Origin: Chryseobacterium joostei
Lineage (GTDB): Bacteria; Bacteroidota; Bacteroidia; Flavobacteriales; Weeksellaceae
Assembly: GCF_003815775.1 (NCBI RefSeq)
Contig: NZ_CP033926.1
Coordinates: 1,240,001-1,304,000, forward strand
Length of the DNA stretch: 64,000 bases
Reading direction: 5' to 3'
The translations under genes and the position numbers were made by a program. This document shows, in pieces, positions 17,205 through 26,058 of this stretch (position 1 is the stretch's first letter; every line of letters begins with the position of its first letter). Below the pieces are notes generated by a model. The model was not told the DNA's origin. It was given only the letters and a program-made list of their open reading frames with translations, and did no database searches.

Positions 17205-18566
17205 ATGAAAAAGATAAATTTTGTCATACTGATGATATTAATTTTAACAGCCGCATCATGCGATAGATTATTAGATGTAAATACACCTGACAACCAGATC
17301 GACCAAAGTAAAGTTTTCGAGGATATTCAGACAGCAAATGCTGCTCTTGCTGCACACTATGCCGATCTGATGAAAAGTTCCCCAATTGCGGGCGGTGATC
17401 TTGAGACTTATTTGAGCTCATATACAGATGAACTCCGAAATTATACGACAACCGCATCTGATAGCAGAGATCTGTTTTTAAATCTGCACACAGATACAAA
17501 CAGTATCATGCTGAACGCGTGGGCAACCGCTTACAGGCACATCTACACTGCGAATGCTATTATAGAGGGAATTTCAGGTTCACAAGGAATTTCAGCCAGT
17601 GACAAAAACTGGTTCCGCGGACAGGCTCTACTGACAAGAAGTATTATGTTCTTCTATTTAAACCAACTTTATGGAGATATTCCCTATCCTGAATCAACAG
17701 ATTACAAAGTCAATAATGTCATTGAAAAAACATCATCAATCACCGTACTGACAAATTTGGAAAGTGATCTTCTGGAAGTCTCTTCGCTACTTCAAAATGA
17801 ATATAAAGATCCCGAGAGGATTTACCCGAACAGATTTGTAGCGAAACTACTACTGGCTAAAGTATATATGGCGGGGCAGAACTGGGATAAAGCTGAAATT
17901 TTATTGAAAGAAATTATACAGAGCCCCATGTATCAGATCGAATCTGACATTACAAAGGTTTTTACAAAATCTGGAAAAGAAGTAATATGGCAACTAAAAC
18001 CTAACAACAATGCTTCTTTACAGCAGGCCACAATATTTTATTTCACCAATTCATTACCAAATATTTACGCAATTTCGGAATCGTTGATCAACACATTTCA
18101 GGATAATGATCTCCGTAAACAGAACTGGATAGGACGTGTAGATTTCAACGGCGTTTCCTACTACAGAGTGGAGAAATATAAAAACCGTAATAACACCAAT
18201 ACCAACGAATATTCGATTGTGTTTAGGCTTGAAGAAGCCTATCTCTTACTGGCAGAAACACTTGCTCAGGAGAATAAGGTTGATGAGGCACTGCCCTACG
18301 TCAATGCAATAAAACTGCGCGCGCAACTTGCTCCTCTTACAATGCCAATCTCTAAGGAACTACTTCTGCAGGAGATCCTACTTGAAGATAAGAGAGAATT
18401 TTTTGTGGAAATGGGACATCGTTTTCTGGATTTAAAAAGAACAGGAAAATTGAACACGCTACAAGCGACAAAACAAAACTGGAAAGATTTCCATCAATTA
18501 TGGCCAATACCTCAAAAAGAAATTCTTTTAAATGCTAACCTGAAACCTCAAAACCCTGGATATTAA
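17205..18566 (+). CDS. SusD/RagB-family surface lipoprotein
   Basis: 453 residues with a lipoprotein signal peptide (TAASCDRLLDVNTP, lipid-attachment Cys at about residue 19). Helical TPR-like organisation with the family's C-terminal block (RLEEAYLLLAETLAQENK..., LLQEILLEDKREFFVEMGHRFLDLKRTGK, LWPIPQKEIL...NPGY). It forms the lid over the SusC barrel and captures substrate. Starts 10 bases after susC; its stop overlaps the peptidase start (TAATG). Confidence 0.95.
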   Translation: MKKINFVILMILILTAASCDRLLDVNTPDNQIDQSKVFEDIQTANAALAAHYADLMKSSPIAGGDLETYLSSYTDELRNYTTTASDSRDLFLNLHTDTNSIMLNAWATAYRHIYTANAIIEGISGSQGISASDKNWFRGQALLTRSIMFFYLNQLYGDIPYPESTDYKVNNVIEKTSSITVLTNLESDLLEVSSLLQNEYKDPERIYPNRFVAKLLLAKVYMAGQNWDKAEILLKEIIQSPMYQIESDITKVFTKSGKEVIWQLKPNNNASLQQATIFYFTNSLPNIYAISESLINTFQDNDLRKQNWIGRVDFNGVSYYRVEKYKNRNNTNTNEYSIVFRLEEAYLLLAETLAQENKVDEALPYVNAIKLRAQLAPLTMPISKELLLQEILLEDKREFFVEMGHRFLDLKRTGKLNTLQATKQNWKDFHQLWPIPQKEILLNANLKPQNPGY

Positions 18567-21067
18567 TGTTGACTATAATAAAAATATTACTGCTGTTTAC
18601 AGGTTGTATTTGCGTTTCGGGACAAAGCTATCCGGACACTATAACAGCCTGGAAAACGAAGTTCGCCAAATTGGGAGGAGCACCAAAACTTTCTCCCGCA
18701 GGTAAATGGATATCTATCAATAAATTTTCCAGGAACGCCACAGACACTACCTACGTTGCTGAAAGTCTGTCTGGAAAAAACCTCCACAAAATAGTGGGCA
18801 GTGCCACCTTTTTAAATGACCAGCTCGTCATAGGAAAAAATAGGGATAACGTTGAAGTTATCAATCTTCAAAATGGAAGTAAATCTTTGCACGAAAATAT
18901 CAGCAATGTTTATGCATTAACTGCTCTAAATCGATATGCTCTGCTAACAAGGGCAAAGACAATCGAAATATATGATCAGAGCGGTAAATTAGAACAGTTA
19001 AACAATATCGAGGGATTTGGTATCAATAAACAAAATAGATTGTATGTGGTACGCAAAGTTGAAAACAGCCATGAAATCTGGGATCTCTCCTCTAAACATA
19101 TCCGTTGCGCTTATAGTACACCTCATAATATAAGAAAAACCGATATTAGTATTTCTGGTGACAAACTATTTATTACCGAAGGGATTAAAGGTGAGCCAGA
19201 TGACCAGCTTGTAATCGTTGGAACAACTGGAACTGACATTAAAATTCCAATACCCAAACTGGCAGAAATAAGTTTTACAGAAATCCAGAAAGGTAAGGCA
19301 TTCCTACTGGAGGCGAAGGTTAAATTTGACGAGATTCACAAGGAGGATGTAGAAATTTGGTATGGTAATGATACGTATCTGGGACAGGATAAACTGTATT
19401 TTAAAGCCAAATCACAAAAATTCTGGTTTTATAATCCGACTAAATCCATCATTAAAGAGTTAACATCGACCAAAGGATTCGAAGTTAAAGCGCTAAATAA
19501 TGAAAGATTTTTCTTAACCTATATTCCCCGTAAAGACTTCAATTACCTGACATCTAATCTCAGTCCAGAAGACCTCAATGATGCGCATATATATGATAGC
19601 TTTTCGGATACCTTCATCCCCATCGGCAATTTTAAGGCGGTCAGAAGGTTAAACCGCAGAAAGGTACATAAAACAATTTTTGAACAAGTTATATCTTCGC
19701 CCGATGGCACCAGATTTATTGCGAGCACAGATGGACTTAAATGGACTTTATTTCATGTTTCAGGAAAAACTAAACGTGTAATAGACAAGGAAGGATTAGA
19801 ACTTCCTGTCTTTTCGCAAGACGGTGAAAATATCTTTTTTGAAAGTTCGGATGACCTCTGGATTTATAACCTCAAGAAAGAACAGCTTAGTCCAATGAAT
19901 ATTGCACATGGTCAAATAACTAGGATTAAAGACAACGTTTATAAAAATGATAACCGCGCTCCATCTCTGTCTGTGCAAGAACCACTGTTGGTTGAAGGTT
20001 ATAGTTTGCTGAACAATACAACCTCCTACTACCTTATCGAAAATAGAAAATCAAAAACAGTTATTCCGTCTACTGATAATCGGATCAACCACATCGTATT
20101 TGATCAAAAGTTTAGGAACTTCTATACTGTAGAGGAAAATTTCAATAAACCACCGTTTTTACGGCACTATAGTGGAGCAAAGACAGCAAAGATAATCATG
20201 GAATGCGATGGAGGCGATAAAAATGCTAACAGGATCAAACAGGAAATCATCACTTTTGATGCCATCGGAAAAAAACTAAATGGTATTTTATACTATCCTA
20301 CTAATTTTGATCCAAAACGGATATATCCAATGGTTGTTCACATCTACCAAAGACAAAGACAGGAGTCAAATGAATATCTTTCACCCAATAATGAGTTTCC
20401 AGTAGGATTCCAGATAAGGACTTTAATTGAAAGAGGCTACTTTGTCTTCCTACCAGATATTTTATACAATGACTCAGGTACCGGGTTATCGGCGCTAGAA
20501 TGTGTAGAACGAGGTTTAGACCGCGTGCTGAAGAACCCCAATATTAACGCGACAAAAATTGGGCTCGGGGGCCATTCACATGGTGGATATGAGACAAATT
20601 TTATCGCCACCCATTCAAACCGATTTGCCACTTACGTTTCCGGAGCTGGTAACAGTGATATTATTCGCTCCTACTATTCCTATAATTACAACTTTATCAG
20701 TCCCTTTTATTGGCAGTTTGAAAATGAACAATATGAACTGGGTAAATCCGTTGCAGAAGACAAGTCTTTATATCTGAAAAACAGTCCGATTTTAAATGTA
20801 GAAAAAGTGAATGCCCCAATACTCCTATGGGCGGGCAAAAAAGATGAAAATATTCAATGGGATCAGGTAATGGAATTTTTTATTGGCTTAAAACGCTATA
20901 AAAAAAATGTTATAGCTTTATTTTATCCAAACCAAAGCCATGCTTTTATCAACGGTACATCAGCTGAACAAGATCTTAGTACACGGATAATACAATGGTG
21001 GGATTACTATCTGAAAAATGAAAAAAATATAGACTGGATCAATCAATTGAAAAAGGATGCCGATTAG
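18566..21067 (+). CDS. Secreted S9-family prolyl-oligopeptidase-like peptidase
   Basis: 833 residues with a signal peptide (cleaved near CVSGQ). The N-terminal two thirds form a beta-propeller-like region; the C-terminal 260 residues are an alpha/beta-hydrolase. Catalytic residues visible: Ser in GGHSHGGYE (near residue 670), Asp in WAGKKDENIQW, His in YPNQSHAF. The TAATG overlap with susD implies translational coupling, so it belongs to the uptake unit and probably trims peptides in the periplasm or at the surface. The stop codon lies in the loop of the terminator hairpin. Confidence 0.9.
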   Translation: MLTIIKILLLFTGCICVSGQSYPDTITAWKTKFAKLGGAPKLSPAGKWISINKFSRNATDTTYVAESLSGKNLHKIVGSATFLNDQLVIGKNRDNVEVINLQNGSKSLHENISNVYALTALNRYALLTRAKTIEIYDQSGKLEQLNNIEGFGINKQNRLYVVRKVENSHEIWDLSSKHIRCAYSTPHNIRKTDISISGDKLFITEGIKGEPDDQLVIVGTTGTDIKIPIPKLAEISFTEIQKGKAFLLEAKVKFDEIHKEDVEIWYGNDTYLGQDKLYFKAKSQKFWFYNPTKSIIKELTSTKGFEVKALNNERFFLTYIPRKDFNYLTSNLSPEDLNDAHIYDSFSDTFIPIGNFKAVRRLNRRKVHKTIFEQVISSPDGTRFIASTDGLKWTLFHVSGKTKRVIDKEGLELPVFSQDGENIFFESSDDLWIYNLKKEQLSPMNIAHGQITRIKDNVYKNDNRAPSLSVQEPLLVEGYSLLNNTTSYYLIENRKSKTVIPSTDNRINHIVFDQKFRNFYTVEENFNKPPFLRHYSGAKTAKIIMECDGGDKNANRIKQEIITFDAIGKKLNGILYYPTNFDPKRIYPMVVHIYQRQRQESNEYLSPNNEFPVGFQIRTLIERGYFVFLPDILYNDSGTGLSALECVERGLDRVLKNPNINATKIGLGGHSHGGYETNFIATHSNRFATYVSGAGNSDIIRSYYSYNYNFISPFYWQFENEQYELGKSVAEDKSLYLKNSPILNVEKVNAPILLWAGKKDENIQWDQVMEFFIGLKRYKKNVIALFYPNQSHAFINGTSAEQDLSTRIIQWWDYYLKNEKNIDWINQLKKDAD

Positions 21068-21081
21068 GCATCCTTTCTTTT
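21052..21081 (+). terminator. Terminator of the sigma-to-peptidase operon
   Basis: AAAGGATGCC (21052-21061) pairs with GGCATCCTTT (21067-21076) around GATTA, followed by a pyrimidine-rich TCTTTTCTTT-type tract. It spans the peptidase stop codon. The T- and A-rich flanks may let it serve the convergent small-peptide gene as well. Confidence 0.8.
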
Positions 21082-21083
21082 CT

Positions 21084-21341
21084 TTACGGCTGACTTCTGT
21101 GCATTTCAGTTGAACAGGTTGTTTCGTTCAATTTGAATTGGTACAACTGCACGGAACTTGATCCATCTAAAGTACATAGAAAAGAGCCTGCATTATCACA
21201 GTCTTGTTCCACTTGTACACATTGATTTCCTTCAATACGAAAAGTAGGAATAATTTTAGATGATTTGCTTACCTGATTTCCAGCAAAAGCTGCACCTATA
21301 CCTACTGCTACAGTAAGAACAGGAATAAGTAATTTTTTCAT
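21084..21341 (-). CDS. Small secreted Cys-rich peptide, DUF6520-like
   Basis: 85 residues from the ATG at 21341 (MKKLLIPVLTVAVGIGAAFAG), chosen because it opens with a complete signal peptide; longer in-frame readings overlap the upstream gene. The mature part contains four cysteines (NQCVQVEQDCD..., FLCTL, TTCST) and no known catalytic motif. The MKK(L/F)..P.....G.AFA leader matches the DUF6520 small-protein family of Bacteroidota, often near MauE-domain genes. Function unknown; disulfide formation through the MauE protein upstream is a reasonable inference. Confidence 0.7.
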   Translation of the reverse strand: MKKLLIPVLTVAVGIGAAFAGNQVSKSSKIIPTFRIEGNQCVQVEQDCDNAGSFLCTLDGSSSVQLYQFKLNETTCSTEMHRSQP

Positions 21342-21453
21342 GCTATCATAATTTAATCGGTTATCGCCTAATCTATTACAGGGTTTTCGGCTAATCCCCT
21401 TTTTTATCCCTATCCACCGACGGCTCCCAGAGCTGCCGATTTCGTAAATAATT

Positions 21454-22950
21454 CTACTTAAAAGCTTCTCCCCTGATTTTATAACGGCGCAACTCATTGC
21501 CAACAATTGCATACAGATCATTCCCGTTTACTAACCAGGAAGATAGCGCTTCACCTTTTTTATGATCAATATAAAAACTGCCCATGTACTGCTGTCTCGC
21601 TGTATTATATACGTCTATTATGGACGAGGTTCTCCAAGCTTCAGATGGCTCATATTGACCTTTCAGATTTGATTCGTTAAACAATAAGTCACCATAAATA
21701 ACTGATCTTTTATTCACGGTAAATGGGGGTGCTCCCATTTTTTTGCTACCATCCGATAATTTTGTTATTGTTATTTTGGCATGTGTGGTCGTATCTATTG
21801 TTTGCAAACGTTTATCAATTCTCAAAGTACTATCCATGACAATAAACTGATTTCGATAAACGTATGTATATACCAATTTCGTCGCATTGCTATTGGAAAT
21901 TAGTGAGCCATCAACAGAAAATACACCATCAATCTGTCCTTGAAGTATATCTGATTTTAATTTTACCTTCGAATTCCTACTTAGATCCAGCAAAGCTAAT
22001 GTATAACTCCGGTCTGATCCTCGCTGTGTTCTGATGGCAAACCTCGTGGAATCGAGAATGACCATTTGATTAAAAAATGCATCCTTATAACTTAATGTCC
22101 GTGCGATAGAATCACCAAGATGTCCTCTATATATTATAGGAACTGTACCGTCAAACACATAAAAATATGGTTTTCGGACTTGAAGCTTTACATTGCGGAA
22201 ATTATAATCTTTTTTATCAATTATTGTATGCATTTGGGAAAACACGGTTAATGATGTGTCAATTGTCGTAACAATCAACGGTGCACTGATATTTCCAAGA
22301 TATAGAATACCCTCTTCAATTCCTGCCAGATAGAAAGAGTTCACTTTTAAGTCTTTTGTTTTTTCAATGAGTACAGGGTGCTGCAAGAATCTTCTTATGA
22401 AACTATTTTCACTTTTAATGATATGTTCTGAGCTTCGAAAAAGTCCAATAACAACGAGACAGCTGATAACAATAATTAGTCCTCCAACTCCAAGTTCTTT
22501 AAGTCCAGACCTTCCTATTTTTTTCACCAAAACAATTAGCGCAATAAATGATAACACTAAAAAGAAAATATTAAAGATCAGATGTTCAGTCCATCCTAAT
22601 TTTTCTAGAATACCTCCACATGAGCATGGAACGAAATCGCTATAATTTAAGATAAGATATATATACAGTGTGAATGCTGACATAAGGCCGATTGATGCAT
22701 ATAGTCCTACCTTATTGCTATTTGGAATCAATAACATGATTGCCACCAAAAACTCAATGACCAAAATTCCGTAAGAAATAACTCCAGCATAGGCACTCAA
22801 TAGTGGAGATTGGGCTAATTGAACCTGAAATGCTTCAAAGTCAAATAATTTACTGGCAGCTGCATAAATGAACAGTAAGGCAAGTAAAATACTGACAATC
22901 TTTACTAAGTGTTTCCATATAAAATTAATAACCCTTATAACCATTGGCAT
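21454..22950 (-). CDS. MauE/DoxX-like membrane protein with large periplasmic domain
   Basis: 498 residues. Four membrane helices in the first 145 residues (IVSILLALLFIYAAASKLFDF; GILVIEFLVAIMLLIP; LYASIGLMSAFTLYIYLIL; IFFLVLSFIALIVLV) with a CSCGG motif between helices 3 and 4, as in MauE-type proteins linked to disulfide chemistry. A fifth helix (about 153-170) is followed by about 320 residues of beta-rich, propeller-like sequence. Lies 112 bases upstream of the Cys-rich peptide gene and downstream of an AraC-like regulator on the same strand. Confidence 0.8.
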   Translation of the reverse strand: MPMVIRVINFIWKHLVKIVSILLALLFIYAAASKLFDFEAFQVQLAQSPLLSAYAGVISYGILVIEFLVAIMLLIPNSNKVGLYASIGLMSAFTLYIYLILNYSDFVPCSCGGILEKLGWTEHLIFNIFFLVLSFIALIVLVKKIGRSGLKELGVGGLIIVISCLVVIGLFRSSEHIIKSENSFIRRFLQHPVLIEKTKDLKVNSFYLAGIEEGILYLGNISAPLIVTTIDTSLTVFSQMHTIIDKKDYNFRNVKLQVRKPYFYVFDGTVPIIYRGHLGDSIARTLSYKDAFFNQMVILDSTRFAIRTQRGSDRSYTLALLDLSRNSKVKLKSDILQGQIDGVFSVDGSLISNSNATKLVYTYVYRNQFIVMDSTLRIDKRLQTIDTTTHAKITITKLSDGSKKMGAPPFTVNKRSVIYGDLLFNESNLKGQYEPSEAWRTSSIIDVYNTARQQYMGSFYIDHKKGEALSSWLVNGNDLYAIVGNELRRYKIRGEAFK

Positions 22951-23041
22951 TGATTATTACAAATTTCGCCAATACAGGAAAATATAATACGGACAATATT
23001 GATGATAATATTCCCATTTTAAGGAAAAACATGCCAAATAT

Positions 23042-23812
23042 TTATTTACCAACCTTCAGTTTTGCCAATCGCGGAATATCACCAAGACGAATTCCATTCC
23101 TTACAAAAACCTTGTGCATGTTCTCGTAATCAGAGAAATTATTTTTGAATGCTATTTCCTTCAAGCTAAGCGAAGTAAACGCAATATCACTAATAGCTTC
23201 CAACATCTTAATTTTTAACCAAAACCGATAGAAGGAATCACCAAGACAGGACTTGGAATCGCGCTGAAAATGCTCATAAATATAACCTTTGGATTCAATA
23301 TAATTTTGAAGAGTCTGTTTAAATCCTTGGTTATATGACTTTAGTAGATCCTTTATATATAAAACATCGGATGGTACGTCTTGTAGTACATGTTTTGGAA
23401 CGGATAGGTCAACAAAATGCACATAACCATTCCTTATGTCTTCCAAATATGCTATTCCAACGACAAGGTGCATGCTGTCCCCTTCTGTATATCGGTGATG
23501 AACTGGAAACACATCTTTAAAAGCTTGGGCTTTCCAATTCAACTTAGCAATAACATTAAGCACGATGGGGTCGTAATCATTTAAATCTGTAAAATCAAAA
23601 CTACACACATGTTCCTTCTTGAATGCTTCATTCGGAATAATATCAAGCTTTTTTAAAATTGCATAAAAGCTATCCACAATACTTTGCAAACGCATAGATA
23701 ATTCCAGTTGGTCGGAGAACAAAACGGCTGGCTTCACAAAGTTTAAATTGCAAAATTTAGAGATATTTCGCCCCGCCAAATCATCCAATAATGAAATGGT
23801 GTAAAAATTCAT
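23042..23812 (-). CDS. AraC-like transcriptional regulator
   Basis: 256 residues. The last 90 residues form an AraC-type DNA-binding domain, with the second helix-turn-helix clear (SLSLKEIAFKNNFSDYENMHKVFVRNGIRLGDIPRL), although the final FRK/R..G motif is degenerate (FVRNGIRLG). The N-terminal 160 residues are an unrecognised sensor domain. It precedes the MauE-like gene by 91 bases and probably controls it and the peptide gene. Confidence 0.7.
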   Translation of the reverse strand: MNFYTISLLDDLAGRNISKFCNLNFVKPAVLFSDQLELSMRLQSIVDSFYAILKKLDIIPNEAFKKEHVCSFDFTDLNDYDPIVLNVIAKLNWKAQAFKDVFPVHHRYTEGDSMHLVVGIAYLEDIRNGYVHFVDLSVPKHVLQDVPSDVLYIKDLLKSYNQGFKQTLQNYIESKGYIYEHFQRDSKSCLGDSFYRFWLKIKMLEAISDIAFTSLSLKEIAFKNNFSDYENMHKVFVRNGIRLGDIPRLAKLKVGK

Positions 23813-24004
23813 TGTAACCTATAGTTAGTTTTCAAAGTAAGACCGATCTCAGAACTGGCATTGTAATAAGTTTTCGTATAGTGTAATTTACGGCCTATAG
23901 TTTTTTAAATATAATATTTTTAATCTAATAAAGAAATAACATACAATAAACTACCAATTAAATGCATTACAACACATTACCGATCCTTTAATTGTAACAA
24001 AAAA

Positions 24005-24024
24005 GGACGGCTTTAAAGCCGTCC
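24005..24024. terminator. Perfect palindromic hairpin downstream of traQ
   Basis: GGACGGCTTTAAAGCCGTCC is a 20-base perfect dyad. On the minus strand it is followed by a TTTTTTGTTAC tract, so it fits a terminator for the long tra operon that ends at 24100. It also marks the end of the recognisable conjugation block. Confidence 0.65.
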
Positions 24025-24099
24025 AATCGAGCATGGGCTCATTCTGGTAGTGTAGGATTTTCGTTTTATAAAAGTAACAAACAATTCCAGATTTAGAAA

Positions 24100-24576
24100 T
24101 TATCTAACTGGGCCAATAATAATGGGGCCTAGCTTCTTATTGTTAAACTGGAATGATAGCTGCTTTTCATTACCAAAATTATCACTGATCCATACGTCAA
24201 AATTCTGTGCTACAAATGACTCAGAGGTATAATAAAGTCTGAATTCCTTTTGCATTAACGGGTATAGATCATTTGGCAGATAAGGTTTATGATCAAAATA
24301 CCTCAATGTTCCTTGTCCGTCGTTCTGAAAATAACGTATATGATACTTATTTTCAGCGTACTCACCACTGGAGATAATCGATATTCTCATTTCCACTGTT
24401 TCACCCAGTGCTATATCTTTTGGTACAGGCATTACCTTTACATCAAAAGGAAAATTCTCCTGGATATCCAAAGTATCTTTTGTACAGCCTGACAAGAAGA
24501 TAATTCCAACAATCGCCATCAAACCCAGTACAAGCGTACCAAATGACATTTGACTAATATGCATTATATTTTTCAT
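24100..24576 (-). CDS. traQ: Conjugal transfer lipoprotein TraQ (DUF3872)
   Basis: 158 residues; lipoprotein-like leader ending in FLSGC (Cys near residue 31), then a single beta-sandwich-like domain (FPFDVKVMPVPKDIALGETVEMRISI; IRYFQNDGQGTL). It matches the DUF3872/TraQ family found as the last gene of Bacteroidetes transfer operons, which is exactly its position here. Role in mating-pair formation is known only generally. Confidence 0.85.
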   Translation of the reverse strand: MKNIMHISQMSFGTLVLGLMAIVGIIFLSGCTKDTLDIQENFPFDVKVMPVPKDIALGETVEMRISIISSGEYAENKYHIRYFQNDGQGTLRYFDHKPYLPNDLYPLMQKEFRLYYTSESFVAQNFDVWISDNFGNEKQLSFQFNNKKLGPIIIGPVR

Positions 24577-24588
24577 AACATTATTTTT

Positions 24589-25146
24589 TCAAAAGTTAAT
24601 GCGTAATCCAATCCCTGAAGAGGGTCTGAATTGATCCAAATCTGTTCCCCAAAGCACTCTAATGCGTCCCTGTAAAAGCAAAACGATATTATCGGACAAA
24701 TAAGTTTCAAGAGATAATCTACCTGCCGTGCCGAACATGAAACCACCATCATTCAATAACAGCGCGCCGTCTGAAAGTATTCTATCGCCACGATTCAAAA
24801 CTTCATATCCGGCAACACCGGTCAATCCCGCATTAAGTGTGATAAACTTTCTTGCATCCGAAAGCAACTGTACACTATATCCAATCTCACCCAAATAATT
24901 TTCCAACGGGAGCGTCCACTGCTTATAATCTGTAGTACGTCGCTGAAATTCTGCACTCCAAATCCAGTAGTTCCCGCGCCTGCCGAAGCTATTTAGGGTT
25001 AAATTGACGTAGTAATTAGAACTCACATCTTTACTTGCCAGCATTCCGACACTTACCTCTAGCGCTTTTTGTTTATAGACCATGCGTTGCGAATATCCAT
25101 GAATACTTATAAGCATAAGTATCAAAACAATGATATACTTTTTCAT
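24589..25146 (-). CDS. traO: Conjugal transfer protein TraO
   Basis: 185 residues with a signal peptide (cleaved near HGYSQ). The rest alternates in beta strands and ends LLQGRIRVLWGTDLDQFRPSSGIGLRINF, an outer-membrane-type C-terminus; small beta-barrel-like TraO proteins of Bacteroidetes elements have this length and ending. Twelve bases upstream of traQ. Confidence 0.85.
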   Translation of the reverse strand: MKKYIIVLILMLISIHGYSQRMVYKQKALEVSVGMLASKDVSSNYYVNLTLNSFGRRGNYWIWSAEFQRRTTDYKQWTLPLENYLGEIGYSVQLLSDARKFITLNAGLTGVAGYEVLNRGDRILSDGALLLNDGGFMFGTAGRLSLETYLSDNIVLLLQGRIRVLWGTDLDQFRPSSGIGLRINF

Positions 25147-25156
25147 AAGATATTTT

Positions 25157-26044
25157 TTACTGACTAATTTTGATTTTCATATCCGAAACAGATTTTGCAT
25201 TCACCAGATCGGAATTTTCTATTTCTAACACCTGATTTCGACCTCCATTCTTCTCATACAATGCGATCTTTAGAACCTGATCATCAGAAATGGTAAATTG
25301 ATCGAGAAGTACGACATTAGCTGCCGATGATTCATCTGAAACGATCTCCATCATCGGATATTCACGTAATGGTGCAAGCTGTTTTTCCTGCGAAACTGTC
25401 CTTTTACCAACCTGTTTATCCACAATCTTGAAAGTGCAATAATCAATTAGGTAAGGAACGTTAGATTTATTCTTGACCTCCGTATGAAAGTAAAATTTCC
25501 CATTGTGCACAAATATGCCCTTCAGGATAAATTGCACACCATAAGATTTAGATCCTATGTGTCTGATGTACCGTTTGTCTTGCTGATAAATGGTTTTCAT
25601 CACCGTTTCCGTTAATGATGGTGGGTTGAAACCAAGTTCCTCAAACTGGACATTTTTTTGCTCGACACGTTCCCCCTCTTGTTGCATTTTATGCAGGTCA
25701 TAATTTAATGTTTGCGGATAACCATTGTATGTCACATTAAAATTATAGAATTGCCCATCCTTTGTAATTACACTAAAATTAGTTTCTTCACTAAAATCCT
25801 TTACCGCAGCTTTAACACGCAGCACGTTCTGAGCATCTTCCGCGATTCCAGCAGTAAGCAACTCTGAACCCAGATCTGCATATCTTATCGCAACAGGAAA
25901 GATTAAATGAGTAGTCTTGTTGTATGTTACCTCAAGCCTATAGGCTTCGACCCTTCCCTTTTCAAGATCGGATTGTTGTCCAAAAGTTTTTATAAATAGT
26001 CCCACCAAAAGGACTATTAAAACTGTATTCCTTATGATATTCAT
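25157..26044 (-). CDS. traN: Conjugative transposon protein TraN (DUF4138)
   Basis: 295 residues, signal peptide ending near KTFGQ (residue 23). Contains the TraN start of the mature domain (LEVTYNKTTHLIFPVAIRYADLGS) and a C-terminal VirB9-like beta region (HNGKFYFHTEVKNKSNVPYLIDYCTF). TraN is a core-complex component acting in the periplasm/outer membrane with TraM and TraO. Confidence 0.9.
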   Translation of the reverse strand: MNIIRNTVLIVLLVGLFIKTFGQQSDLEKGRVEAYRLEVTYNKTTHLIFPVAIRYADLGSELLTAGIAEDAQNVLRVKAAVKDFSEETNFSVITKDGQFYNFNVTYNGYPQTLNYDLHKMQQEGERVEQKNVQFEELGFNPPSLTETVMKTIYQQDKRYIRHIGSKSYGVQFILKGIFVHNGKFYFHTEVKNKSNVPYLIDYCTFKIVDKQVGKRTVSQEKQLAPLREYPMMEIVSDESSAANVVLLDQFTISDDQVLKIALYEKNGGRNQVLEIENSDLVNAKSVSDMKIKISQ

Positions 26045-26058
26045 CTTTTTGATTTTTG

